Below, piece by piece: positions 44,942 to 52,723 of a DNA stretch of 52,723 nucleotides (its first letter is position 1; every line of letters starts with the position of its first letter). Below the pieces are notes generated by a model. That model was not told where the DNA came from, made no database searches, and saw only the letters and a program-made list of their open reading frames with translations. The translations under genes and the position numbers were made by a program. The DNA comes from Rhodobacter sp. (lineage in GTDB: Bacteria > Pseudomonadota > Alphaproteobacteria > Rhodobacterales > Rhodobacteraceae), in the NCBI GenBank assembly GCA_013821825.1, contig PNJK01000019.1, forward strand, positions 1 to 52,723. The letters are read 5' to 3'.

Positions 44942-45862
44942 ATGGCTTCGGGCAAGCCCGTGCGCTGGCACATCGCGGTTTTTCTTGCCCCGGCGGTGCT
45001 GGTCTATTCCGCATTGATGATCATTCCGCTGTTCGGGACCCTGCTGCAGTCCTTGTTCAACAAAGGCGAGGCGGGCGCGCGGATGTTCGTTGGCCTGGGC
45101 AACTTTGCCAAGCTGTTCGGAGATGCGCTGTGGTCGGATGCGTTCTGGAACGCGCTGGGCAACAATACCTGGTTCTTCGTGATTCACATGCTGGTGCAGA
45201 ATCCGATCGGGATTGCACTGGCGGCGATCCTGTCGACCCCACGTCTTCGCATGGCGGTCTTCTACCGCACGGCGATCTTCATCCCGACGATCCTGTCCTT
45301 CGTGATCGTCGGATTTGTCTGGAAGCTGATCCTGTCCCCGATCTGGGGGATAGCGCCCGGAATGCTGGATGCGGTGGGCCTCAAGTTCCTGTTCACGCCC
45401 TGGCTTGGCAAAGAGGAATACGCGCTGACGGCTCTGGCACTGGTCAGTGTCTGGCAGTTTGTCGGCATCCCGATGATGCTGATCTATGCAGCGCTTCTGT
45501 CGATCCCCGATGAGGTGCTGGAGGCGGCCGAGATGGACGGCATCACCGGCTGGTCGCAGTTCTGGAAGATCAAGCTGCCGTTGATCCTGCCTTCGATCGG
45601 GATCATCTCGATCCTGACCTTCGTCGGCAACTTCAACGCCTTCGACCTGATCTATGTGGCCCAGGGCGCGTTGGCGGGTCCGGATTTCAGCACTGATATC
45701 CTGGGCACCTTCCTGTATCGCACCTTCTTCGGCTTTCAGTTGCAGCTGGGCGATCCCTACATGGGGTCGGCCATCGCCGGGTCGATGTTCGGCATCATCC
45801 TGATCGGGGTCTGCGTGTACCTGTTCGGCATCCAGACCCGGCTGCGGAGGTATCAGTTCTGA
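44942..45862 (+). CDS. Sugar ABC transporter permease, MalF/UgpA type
   Basis: A 306-residue inner-membrane protein with about six transmembrane helices and the EAA loop that contacts the ATPase (LEAAEMDGITGWSQFWKIKLPLI is split by the usual Gly spacing; near residue 195). It forms a heterodimer channel with the next permease. Its stop overlaps the next start by one base (TGATG). Substrate is inferred only from the amino-sugar context. Confidence 0.94.
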   Translation: MASGKPVRWHIAVFLAPAVLVYSALMIIPLFGTLLQSLFNKGEAGARMFVGLGNFAKLFGDALWSDAFWNALGNNTWFFVIHMLVQNPIGIALAAILSTPRLRMAVFYRTAIFIPTILSFVIVGFVWKLILSPIWGIAPGMLDAVGLKFLFTPWLGKEEYALTALALVSVWQFVGIPMMLIYAALLSIPDEVLEAAEMDGITGWSQFWKIKLPLILPSIGIISILTFVGNFNAFDLIYVAQGALAGPDFSTDILGTFLYRTFFGFQLQLGDPYMGSAIAGSMFGIILIGVCVYLFGIQTRLRRYQF

Positions 45863-46698
45863 TGAGCGCGCGCATGTCTACCGGGCGGACCGTGGCGGCA
45901 CATGCGGTTCTGCTGACCTATACCCTGATCGCCCTGTTTCCGGTCTTTGTCATCGTCATCAACAGCTTCAAAAGCCGGAAGGCGATCTTTGCCGACCCTT
46001 TGGCGCTACCCTTGCCGGGGAACTTCGATCTGATCGGCTATCAGACGGTGATGAAGCAGGGGGACTTCTTCCTGTATTTCCAGAACAGCCTGATCGTCAC
46101 AGCGGCCAGCCTGTTCTTCGTTCTTCTGTTTGGCGCCATGGCCGCCTTCGCGCTAAGCGAATACCGCTTTCGCGGCAATACCCTGATGGGTCTCTATCTT
46201 GCGCTGGGGATCATGATTCCGATCCGGCTTGGAACGGTGGCAATCCTTGAGATCATGGTCGCATCCGGACTTGTGAACACGCTGACCGCGCTGATCCTGG
46301 TCTACACGGCACAGGGCCTGCCGCTTGCGGTCTTCATCCTGTCGGAGTTCATGAAATCCGTTTCGAACGACCTGAAGAACGCCGGCCGCATCGACGGGCT
46401 TTCGGAATACCGCATCTTCTTCAGCCTGGTCCTGCCGCTGGTGCGGCCGGCGATGGCGACAGTGGCGGTCTTCACCATGATCCCGATCTGGAATGACCTT
46501 TGGTTCCCGTTGATCCTTGCGCCAAGCGAAGAGGTGAAGACGGTCACTCTGGGCGCGCAGGTCTTCATCGGGCAGTTCGTGACCAACTGGAACGCAGTGC
46601 TGGCGGCCCTGTCTCTGGCGATCGTGCCGGTTCTGGTCCTCTATCTCATCTTCTCGCGTCAGCTGATCCGCGGGATCACCGCAGGAGCTGTCAAATGA
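45862..46698 (+). CDS. Sugar ABC transporter permease, MalG/UgpE type
   Basis: A 278-residue inner-membrane protein with six predicted helices and the EAA-type loop NAGRIDGLSEYRIFFSLVLP (near residue 175). The N-terminal helix is followed by the typical NSFKSRKAIFADPLALP stretch. It pairs with the preceding permease. It overlaps the oxidoreductase gene by four bases (ATGA). Confidence 0.94.
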   Translation: MSARMSTGRTVAAHAVLLTYTLIALFPVFVIVINSFKSRKAIFADPLALPLPGNFDLIGYQTVMKQGDFFLYFQNSLIVTAASLFFVLLFGAMAAFALSEYRFRGNTLMGLYLALGIMIPIRLGTVAILEIMVASGLVNTLTALILVYTAQGLPLAVFILSEFMKSVSNDLKNAGRIDGLSEYRIFFSLVLPLVRPAMATVAVFTMIPIWNDLWFPLILAPSEEVKTVTLGAQVFIGQFVTNWNAVLAALSLAIVPVLVLYLIFSRQLIRGITAGAVK

Positions 46699-47732
46699 AA
46701 GACGGGCAGATGATCCGTGTTCTTGTCGCAGGTCTGGGCAACATGGGGCGCAGCCATGCGCTGGCCTATCACCGCAATCGGGCCTTCGATCTGGTTGGTC
46801 TGGTCAACCGCAGCACCCCGCGGCTGGACCCGTCGCTGGCGGACTATGCAGTCGAGCCGGATTTCAAGACGGCTCTGGCACGGCTGAAACCGGACCTTGT
46901 GAACGTGTCGACCTATTCGGACAGCCACGCCGATTTCGCCGTCGCCGCAATGGAGGCCGGGGCACATGTCTTCGTCGAAAAACCTCTGGCGACGACGGCA
47001 GCCGATGCCCGCCGCGTGGTGGACTGCGCCAAGGCCAACGGCAAGAAGCTGGTCGTCGGTTACATCCTGCGGCACCACCCCAGCTGGATGCGCCTGATCG
47101 CCGAAGCGCGCGGCCTGGGCGGGCCCTATGTGTTCCGGCTGAACCTCAACCAGCAATCGTCGGGCCCGACCTGGGAGGTCCACAAGCAGCTGATGCAGAC
47201 CACAAGTCCCATCGTTGACTGTGGGGTCCATTACGTCGACGTGATGTGCCAGATCACCGATGCCAAGCCGGTCGAAGTGCGGGGCATGGGTCTGCGGCTG
47301 TCGAACGAAATCGCACCGGACATGTACAACTACGGCCATTTTCAGGTGCTTTTCGACGATGGCTCGATCGGCTGGTATGAGGCTGGCTGGGGTCCGATGA
47401 TGTCTGACACGGCCTTTTTCGTGAAGGACGTGGTCAGCCCGAACGGTGCGGTGTCGATCAAGATGCCGGAGGGCGCGAAATCGGATGACCATGACACCCA
47501 TACCAAGACCTCGAAGCTGCGCATCCATCGGGTCGGCCAGCCGGATCAGGACCTGAACATGGCGGATGAGCCCGGCCATCAGGAACTTTGTGAACGCGAG
47601 CAGGCCTTCGTGGCGCGGGCGATTGCCGAGAACCTCGACCTGACGCGGCATATGGAAGATGCCGTTCAGTCGCTTGCCATCTGTCTTGCCGCGGACGAAA
47701 GCGTCCGGTCCGGCAAGCCCGTGAAATTGTGA
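46695..47732 (+). CDS. Gfo/Idh/MocA family oxidoreductase
   Basis: A 345-residue NAD(P)-dependent sugar oxidoreductase. The N-terminal Rossmann fold has VAGLGNMGRSHALAY (about residues 10-24) and the EKP motif in VFVEKPLATTAADA; the C-terminal domain has the catalytic-type histidine in DCGVHYVDVM. The family oxidises or epimerises sugars and their derivatives; the substrate here is not known. It is embedded between the permease and the ATPase genes, so it probably acts on the imported compound. An alternative start is the Met five codons later (MIRVLV). Confidence 0.9.
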   Translation: MKDGQMIRVLVAGLGNMGRSHALAYHRNRAFDLVGLVNRSTPRLDPSLADYAVEPDFKTALARLKPDLVNVSTYSDSHADFAVAAMEAGAHVFVEKPLATTAADARRVVDCAKANGKKLVVGYILRHHPSWMRLIAEARGLGGPYVFRLNLNQQSSGPTWEVHKQLMQTTSPIVDCGVHYVDVMCQITDAKPVEVRGMGLRLSNEIAPDMYNYGHFQVLFDDGSIGWYEAGWGPMMSDTAFFVKDVVSPNGAVSIKMPEGAKSDDHDTHTKTSKLRIHRVGQPDQDLNMADEPGHQELCEREQAFVARAIAENLDLTRHMEDAVQSLAICLAADESVRSGKPVKL

Positions 47733-47739
47733 GGACCGG

Positions 47740-48738
47740 ATGGGCGCGCTGGAACTGAAATCCATAAGCAAGAGCTTCGGATCGACCGAGGTGATCAAGG
47801 CTGTTGATCTGAAGGTGGAGGACGGCGAGTTCTGCGTTTTCGTCGGGCCTTCGGGCTGCGGAAAATCCACGCTCCTGCGCATCATCGCAGGGCTGGAGGA
47901 TGCAACCGATGGCGACATCCTGCTGGATGGCAAGCGCGTCAATGATGTGGCCCCGGCCAAGCGCGAACTGGCAATGGTGTTCCAGACTTATGCGCTTTAT
48001 CCGCACCTGACAGTGCGCGACAACATGGCCTTGGCCCTGAAACAGGCTGGCAAGCCAAGGGCCGAAATCACGGCCTCTACCGACAAGGCCGCCGCCATGC
48101 TGGAACTTGGCCCACTGCTTGACCGCCGCCCGGCCGAACTTTCCGGTGGCCAGCGCCAGCGTGTCGCCATCGGCCGGGCCATAGTGCGGACGCCAAAGCT
48201 GTTCCTGTTCGACGAACCGCTCTCCAACCTGGATGCAGCCCTGCGGGTCGCCACCCGGATCGAGATCGCACGCCTGCACCGCGACCTGAAGGCGACCATG
48301 ATCTATGTGACCCACGATCAGGTGGAGGCGATGACCCTGGCCGACCGGATCGTCGTCCTTCGTTCAGGCCGCGTGGAACAGGTCGGCACCCCGATGGAGC
48401 TTTACAACAACCCCGCCAACACTTTCGTAGCAGGGTTCATCGGCAGTCCGCAGATGAATTTCCTCGATGCCGCAAGCCTTGGCTTTGCACCGGGACAGGT
48501 CGGGGTCCGGCCTGAACACCTGACCATTTCCCGCGAAGATGGAGAGATTGCCGCCGAAGTAAGCCATGTCGAAAAGCTGGGGGGTGAAACGCTGGTCTAT
48601 GCCCGCCACCCGCAGCACGGCCTGCTGACGGTTCGGCTGTTCGGCGAACATGAATACGCGGTGTCGGAACAGGTTCACCTGACGCTATTGCTTGACCGCA
48701 TCTTTCAGTTCGACACCGAAGGCCAGCGGCGTCACTGA
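47740..48738 (+). CDS. Sugar ABC transporter ATPase, MalK/UgpC type
   Basis: A 332-residue ATPase with Walker A VGPSGCGKSTLL, signature LSGGQRQRVAIGRA, Walker B LFLFDEPLSNLD, the switch HDQVEAMTLADR and a C-terminal regulatory OB-type (TOBE) domain (about 235-332, VGVRPEHLTIS). It powers the preceding binding-protein/permease set. It starts seven bases after the oxidoreductase stop and ends three bases before the convergent unknown gene. Confidence 0.95.
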   Translation: MGALELKSISKSFGSTEVIKAVDLKVEDGEFCVFVGPSGCGKSTLLRIIAGLEDATDGDILLDGKRVNDVAPAKRELAMVFQTYALYPHLTVRDNMALALKQAGKPRAEITASTDKAAAMLELGPLLDRRPAELSGGQRQRVAIGRAIVRTPKLFLFDEPLSNLDAALRVATRIEIARLHRDLKATMIYVTHDQVEAMTLADRIVVLRSGRVEQVGTPMELYNNPANTFVAGFIGSPQMNFLDAASLGFAPGQVGVRPEHLTISREDGEIAAEVSHVEKLGGETLVYARHPQHGLLTVRLFGEHEYAVSEQVHLTLLLDRIFQFDTEGQRRH

Positions 48739-48741
48739 CCG

Positions 48742-49647
48742 CTAGGCCAGCGCAGCAGCCCAGGCGCGCATCAGGGTCTGGGTGCCGTCGCCCTCGATCA
48801 CGCCCAGAAGGAAACCCTCGCCCGACCGGGCGCAAAGGATGCTGTGACCTTCGGTTAGCGTTGCCCCAAGCTGGATGCAGACCGGCGTGCCGGGCTCGGT
48901 GGAGATCTGGTCAAGCTGAAGCGACAGCGCCTCGCCCTCGACTTCCAGAAAGCCCTGAAGATGGGATATCATTTCTTCCGGGCCGTCAGTGGTTCCGTCT
49001 TCCTCGCCCCCGACGATAAGCCAGGCAATCAGTGCCGGGCTGCATCCGCGCGCAAATCGGCCCAGCATTGGCCCGGTTGCCAAGCCGGGTCCAGGTTCTG
49101 ACGCCGCTGGTGGCAACCGTACTTTCGACCTGGGCAGGGCCTTGGGTTCAAGTTCAGGTGGGGGTTCCGGCTCAAGCCCCGGTTCGCTGGCCGCTTCCGG
49201 CAGGTTCAGGTCGATCAACAAAAGGTCCGCCAGCAAGGCCACGGGCAGGCCGATGCTGACTTCTTCCCGTTCGCGCCCGATCCTTGACGCGCTTACTCGC
49301 AACTCGCAGCGCGGCGCGGCGACGGACTGAAGCAGCTTGATCAGGTCGTCCTTGTGTTCATCTTCAAGGGCTTGAGCGGAAAGGCAGCTGTCCACCCCCG
49401 ACAAACCATTGGCCGCGGTAAGACGCAGCACGCGCCGACCCGAGACTTCCAGTGTCAGACTGGTGCCGTTGCTCGATTCAAATGCCAGGGCCCGGCCCAA
49501 CATCGTCTCATTGACCTCGCGCAGAAGCGCGGCCAGCGGGCTTTGATCCGAGATCGAGGCAATCACCCGTGCCCCGCCCGGCGCAACACGGGCGGCTGAC
49601 TGCAGACTTTGCAGACGGGCAATGATCGGAAGAGTTCCCTTGTTCAA
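48742..49647 (-). CDS. Unrecognised protein of the dynamin-like GTPase set
   Basis: A 301-residue protein I do not recognise. There is no signal peptide or membrane helix. It has two predicted globular parts joined by a Pro/Glu-rich linker (about residues 150-185, SEPGLEPEPPPELEPKA). The C-terminal segment (about 215-300) ends with alternating strand and helix (ILCARSGEGFLLGVI then a helix), loosely like the end of the neighbouring roadblock-like protein. The start is a TTG at 49647 with a weak ribosome binding site. It lies 33 bases after that small gene in the same direction. Confidence 0.65.
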   Translation of the reverse strand: MNKGTLPIIARLQSLQSAARVAPGGARVIASISDQSPLAALLREVNETMLGRALAFESSNGTSLTLEVSGRRVLRLTAANGLSGVDSCLSAQALEDEHKDDLIKLLQSVAAPRCELRVSASRIGREREEVSIGLPVALLADLLLIDLNLPEAASEPGLEPEPPPELEPKALPRSKVRLPPAASEPGPGLATGPMLGRFARGCSPALIAWLIVGGEEDGTTDGPEEMISHLQGFLEVEGEALSLQLDQISTEPGTPVCIQLGATLTEGHSILCARSGEGFLLGVIEGDGTQTLMRAWAAALA

Positions 49648-49680
49648 CGGCGTGCCCGATCCCGACTAGATCTTACCCCG

Positions 49681-50052
49681 TTACCCACCAGCAGTGATGT
49701 GTTCGAGCGTTTCGCGGATTCTGGCCACAAATCCAGCAAGGTCAATGCCATGATCGCAAATGCAGCACAACGCGTCCGCCGGCTCGCTTTCTGATCGCAG
49801 AAAGACGCGCACGCTCTCCAACCCCATCACGATCGCGCCGTGCGGTTCGCCAAACGCTTCGACCGAAAGCGAAAACAGCGGATCGTCGAAGCTGGCACGT
49901 GCTTGCTTGCACAGCCGGTCCAGGATTTCCTGCGTGACATCATCCCGGCCCTGACTTGCCAGGATCATGCTGGAAGACAGGTCCGCAAATGCGACGGCGC
50001 GCGCTTGCGGATAGGCCTTCACCACGGCACCGAGGCTTTCGATGACTCCCAC
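49681..50052 (-). CDS. Small roadblock/LC7-like protein
   Basis: A 123-residue protein. The layout (helix, AVAFADLSSSMILAS strand pair, helix, GAIVMGLESVRVFLRS, ALCCICDHG, final helix) resembles the roadblock/LC7 fold, which in bacteria partners with small GTPases such as MglA. I see no diagnostic motif, so this is a fold guess. The GTG start has a strong GGAAGGAA site. It sits 27 bases after the second GTPase gene, which supports a GTPase-linked role. Confidence 0.6.
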   Translation of the reverse strand: MGVIESLGAVVKAYPQARAVAFADLSSSMILASQGRDDVTQEILDRLCKQARASFDDPLFSLSVEAFGEPHGAIVMGLESVRVFLRSESEPADALCCICDHGIDLAGFVARIRETLEHITAGG

Positions 50053-50079
50053 TGTCGCGTTCCTTCCGGTACTGCTGCC

Positions 50080-51024
50080 TTATTGGCCCTGCGACCGGTT
50101 CATGGCAAGCAGTCCGTCCGAATCGTCCGAGAATGACACCATTGACGGCCCCGCCTCGGCCGTTGGCCTATCAGTGCGCAGAAGCCTTTCCCCTGCCGCA
50201 ACTCGCCGGGGCATGACCTTGACCACGGGCATGTTCCGGATGGCCGCAAGCCGCTCGAAGGTCCGTCCTATGAAGCTTTGGCCGGTGTCGGAGTTTTCGA
50301 CAGGCTCTGGCGTGATGGCGGGAGCATCTTCCGCGCCTCTTTCGGGGAAACCCTCGTCGATCAGCCGGTGGATGACCTCGAACAAGGCGGAGGTCAGGTC
50401 CTGTGCGCCACTTTCGATCCATTTCTCCTCATCATCGCCGGCCTTCATGGCCTTCAGCAGCGAGATAGGAAGGATATCGGCGAACTGGTCATTGGTTTCC
50501 GCAATCACCCGCTTCATAACCTTTGTCCGATCCGACTGGTTCACGATCTTGTCGAACCTGGTAACGAGCAGCAGGCTGTAAGGGCGCATTTCCTCGGGGA
50601 AGGTTGACCAGACGCCCGACTCGGATTGCCGCCAGGCTTGCGTTGCATGGGTGCACCACAGGACGCCATCCGCAAGGTGCGCCATCCGCTCCCAGACTTC
50701 GGGGGACATGCTGGGGTCGGAAATGCCGGGCATGTCGATCAGGTCGCAATAGCGCAGGATGTCGCTTTTCATGTAGATGCGGACGTGTTCCGTCGTCTCA
50801 AGCGATACGGATTCCAGATCGGCCACGTCCAGATCATAGGCCTGACCGTCCAGCCCCATCGTATAGGCGTCGGCCTCGCCGTAGGACAGCCACACCGGTG
50901 GCAGCTGGGTGGCGGTCACCTTTTCAAGCAAGGGCCTGGCGCCCATCAAGACATTGCAAAGCGTGCTCTTCCCCGAGCTGAATTCGCCCATGATGGCGAT
51001 GCGGGGTTTGCGGGTCAAAGGCAT
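50080..51024 (-). CDS. Dynamin-like GTPase, short form
   Basis: A 314-residue GTPase of the dynamin superfamily. The P-loop is GEFSSGKSTLCNVLMG (about residues 13-28), the switch region has VTATQLPPV, G3 is DMPGISD (about 98-104) and G4 is TRFDK. After the G domain only about 90 residues remain, too few for the long dynamin stalk, and no membrane helix is seen. It follows a larger dynamin-like gene by 31 bases. Paired bacterial dynamins often form hetero-complexes, so joint action is plausible. Confidence 0.85.
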   Translation of the reverse strand: MPLTRKPRIAIMGEFSSGKSTLCNVLMGARPLLEKVTATQLPPVWLSYGEADAYTMGLDGQAYDLDVADLESVSLETTEHVRIYMKSDILRYCDLIDMPGISDPSMSPEVWERMAHLADGVLWCTHATQAWRQSESGVWSTFPEEMRPYSLLLVTRFDKIVNQSDRTKVMKRVIAETNDQFADILPISLLKAMKAGDDEEKWIESGAQDLTSALFEVIHRLIDEGFPERGAEDAPAITPEPVENSDTGQSFIGRTFERLAAIRNMPVVKVMPRRVAAGERLLRTDRPTAEAGPSMVSFSDDSDGLLAMNRSQGQ

Positions 51025-51055
51025 AGGTTATTGTCCTTTCCTGCGCGGTACGGCC

Positions 51056-52723
51056 TTACTCGGCATAGACGCCAAGTTCGTCCATGATCGACGCCAGGCA
51101 TTCCTGCCGGTCTTCCCAGGCGTTGACGCCGAACAGCTCTTTCATCTCTTCCATCGAGACTTCCGAACTGGCAAGCGCGCTCATCAGTAGTTCGCGTTGT
51201 TCCTGCAGGAAGTCCCGCAAGGTATTCTGCGTCCGCTCGCGGAAGAGGCCGATCTGGATGGTCTTGAGATCGTTGATGATCGGATCGGTCTCGGCGCGGA
51301 TCAGTTTGTAGAAATCCTGCGCAAAGGCCTTGTAGCCGCGGCGCCGCTGCCACCAGCCCTTCCACCAGCCGACCTGAAGGTCGAGAGCGATGGTCTGACC
51401 AAGGTTGATCGGCGGCGGGATATAGGACACAACCGGCGTCTCGATCTTGAAGCCCTCGACGGTGATCGAGAAGGTCTTTCCGTAAAGATCGGCAATCCGC
51501 ACGGCTGTTTCGTTGTTCACGTCCGCGGCGATGCCATGCATCTTCTTCAGCACCACCTGATAGCTGGAACTGAGCAGCATCCGAAGGCCGAGCGGGCTGT
51601 AGTGCCAGGTGGCATCCTCGCCGTTGGCCTGCAGATGTTCGATAAGCGAGTTCGTCGCCCGTTCCAGGAAGCGTTCGTAGGACTGGTCGATCCGGTTGGT
51701 GAAATCCTTGCAGGCGTTGTCGGTCAGCAGGGTCAGCTTTTCGACGGCAGCCTTCTCGATCTTGAGCAGCTCGCTGTCAAGCTGCTGCGGCGTCATGGTG
51801 CGGTCCAGCTGGCCGTCGGATTCAAGGATGCGGACCTGATCGACGACATCAAGGCTCTGCGCCAGGTTCAGCGCCTGACGCGCCGACTTCTGCAGTGCTT
51901 CGTGCACCGGGCCTTCGTACATCCGCTGTCCCAGCGCATCCAGAAGGGCGGGCACGCCCGAAGCATGCCAGACCAGCTGTTCGGCAGTCCAGCTGTCCAT
52001 CTTGTCGGCGAAAGCGGCGCGGGTCCAGTTTATCGCGGACTCCGTGCTGTCGTCGGTCATGTCGTCAATCTGACCCTGAAGCACCGCATTCGCCCACTGG
52101 GCCGAGCCGTAGATGATGTCGATATCCTGCGGCGCGTTGTTCTTTTCCAGCGTCTCAAGGATCGACCGGTGGATTTCCGGCACCTGGGTCGCCGGATCGG
52201 GCAGTTCGTCGATCCGGTTGACGAAAATGATGATCTCGCGCGACTGGCGGTGCGCGATCAGGCGGATCAGCGCCATGTCCATCGTGGTCAGCGCCTGATG
52301 CGCGGATAGAACGACGATACAGGACCGGCTGTCACGCACGGCGTTGATCGTGATCTGCTCGCGCATCATGAACGTGTCGTTCACGCCGGGCGTGTCGCGG
52401 ACGCAGAGCGAGACGGGAATGTCCTCACGCTCGATATAGAGGTCGGCGGATTTGGTGATGTCGGTGAACCGGCCCTGATCGGCGGAGCCGGCCTCTTCGT
52501 CGCCTACGCAGACATAGCGGCGCAACAGCGTATCATCGACCGCGCCATAGCGGTGTTCGGTGCCAAGCAGCATCTCGAACTTGCGGCCAAGGCGGGCCTG
52601 CGCCTTTTCGCGCATCGCCACGACCTGCAGTCGCAGCTTTTCCAGTTCGTCATCCGCCCCGGCACGGGCCGCAAGCTGGCCGATCCGACCGCCGTTCGAC
52701 ACCAGCTTGTCCCATTCGGCGCC
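51056..52723 (-). CDS. Dynamin-like GTPase, large, 5' end outside the window
   Basis: The frame is open to the last base, leaving 555 residues before the stop. Visible parts are G3 DTPGVND and G4 NRIDELPDP (within the first 170 residues), then a long helical region (about 270-430) typical of a dynamin stalk. A C-terminal part with the Trp/Arg-rich segment VGWWKGWWQRRRGYKAF (about residues 460-480) may touch membranes. The P-loop must be in the missing N-terminal part. The GTG at 52702 is internal. Bacterial dynamins remodel membranes or organise nucleoids; the role here is unknown. Confidence 0.85.
   Translation of the reverse strand, partial: GAEWDKLVSNGGRIGQLAARAGADDELEKLRLQVVAMREKAQARLGRKFEMLLGTEHRYGAVDDTLLRRYVCVGDEEAGSADQGRFTDITKSADLYIEREDIPVSLCVRDTPGVNDTFMMREQITINAVRDSRSCIVVLSAHQALTTMDMALIRLIAHRQSREIIIFVNRIDELPDPATQVPEIHRSILETLEKNNAPQDIDIIYGSAQWANAVLQGQIDDMTDDSTESAINWTRAAFADKMDSWTAEQLVWHASGVPALLDALGQRMYEGPVHEALQKSARQALNLAQSLDVVDQVRILESDGQLDRTMTPQQLDSELLKIEKAAVEKLTLLTDNACKDFTNRIDQSYERFLERATNSLIEHLQANGEDATWHYSPLGLRMLLSSSYQVVLKKMHGIAADVNNETAVRIADLYGKTFSITVEGFKIETPVVSYIPPPINLGQTIALDLQVGWWKGWWQRRRGYKAFAQDFYKLIRAETDPIINDLKTIQIGLFRERTQNTLRDFLQEQRELLMSALASSEVSMEEMKELFGVNAWEDRQECLASIMDELGVYAE

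Noticed and set aside
46659-47960. 433-codon minus-strand frame across the oxidoreductase gene
   Set aside because: It covers parts of three plus-strand genes with clear motifs and has none itself.

Overview
The window is a GC-rich chromosomal segment that reads as a member of the Rhodobacteraceae (Alphaproteobacteria, order Rhodobacterales). The evidence is the gene order (rimP-nusA-ylxR-infB; rnd-kdsD-lptC-lptA-lptB-hpf-ptsN), the alphaproteobacterial fusion of a YlxR domain to an L7Ae-like domain, the DUF5928-type branching glycosyltransferase, the HRDC-less RNase D and the flgE-flgK-flgL-flgI run. I see no phage, transposase, CRISPR, tRNA or rRNA. Coding density is very high, and many genes overlap by 1-4 bases.

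Layout. 1-5.3 kb: transcription and translation operon (rimP 3' end, nusA, ylxR-L7Ae, infB) closed by a strong terminator. 5.4-8.1 kb, minus strand: parvulin, argJ, mutT. 8.3-13.6 kb, plus strand: secA, then a membrane-anchored protein of unknown function and a phosphate-binding-like/OmpA fusion. 13.6-17.6 kb, minus: radC, dnaJ, dnaK, with a hairpin between dnaK and dnaJ. 17.8-26.7 kb: a surface-polysaccharide island with an ABC-2 export permease, cysQ, a KdsB-like enzyme, galU, two tandem paralogous glycosyltransferases, a GT14-like branching enzyme with a DUF5928 tail, and a double-domain sulfotransferase. 26.7-31.4 kb, minus: rnd, kdsD, lptC, lptA, lptB, hpf, ptsN (Kdo supply and LPS transport). 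31.4-32.8 kb: a poorly coding gap and a VOC dioxygenase-like gene. 32.8-38.6 kb, minus: motB, flgE, flgK, flgL, flgI. 38.8-48.7 kb: a divergent amino-sugar island. 48.7 kb to the end, minus: a four-gene set with two dynamin-like GTPases, a small roadblock-like protein and an unrecognised protein.

How parts work together. In the amino-sugar island, the ABC transporter would import the sugar. A BadF-type kinase would phosphorylate it. MurQ would strip lactate from MurNAc-6-P, NagA would deacetylate GlcNAc-6-P and a SIS-type deaminase would deliver fructose-6-P. A GntR/UTRA regulator sits in the minus-strand arm, and two inverted copies of an 18-base element lie in front of the two divergent arms, suggesting one shared switch. 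In the polysaccharide island, CysQ, which removes the PAP by-product of sulfotransfer, lies near a sulfotransferase, glycosyltransferases and GalU, which suggests a sulfated surface glycan. KdsD and KdsB place two Kdo-pathway steps within about 10 kb of each other.

The best candidate for an undescribed system is the dynamin-like GTPase pair with its roadblock-like and unrecognised partners at the right edge. The first GTPase is cut by the window end.
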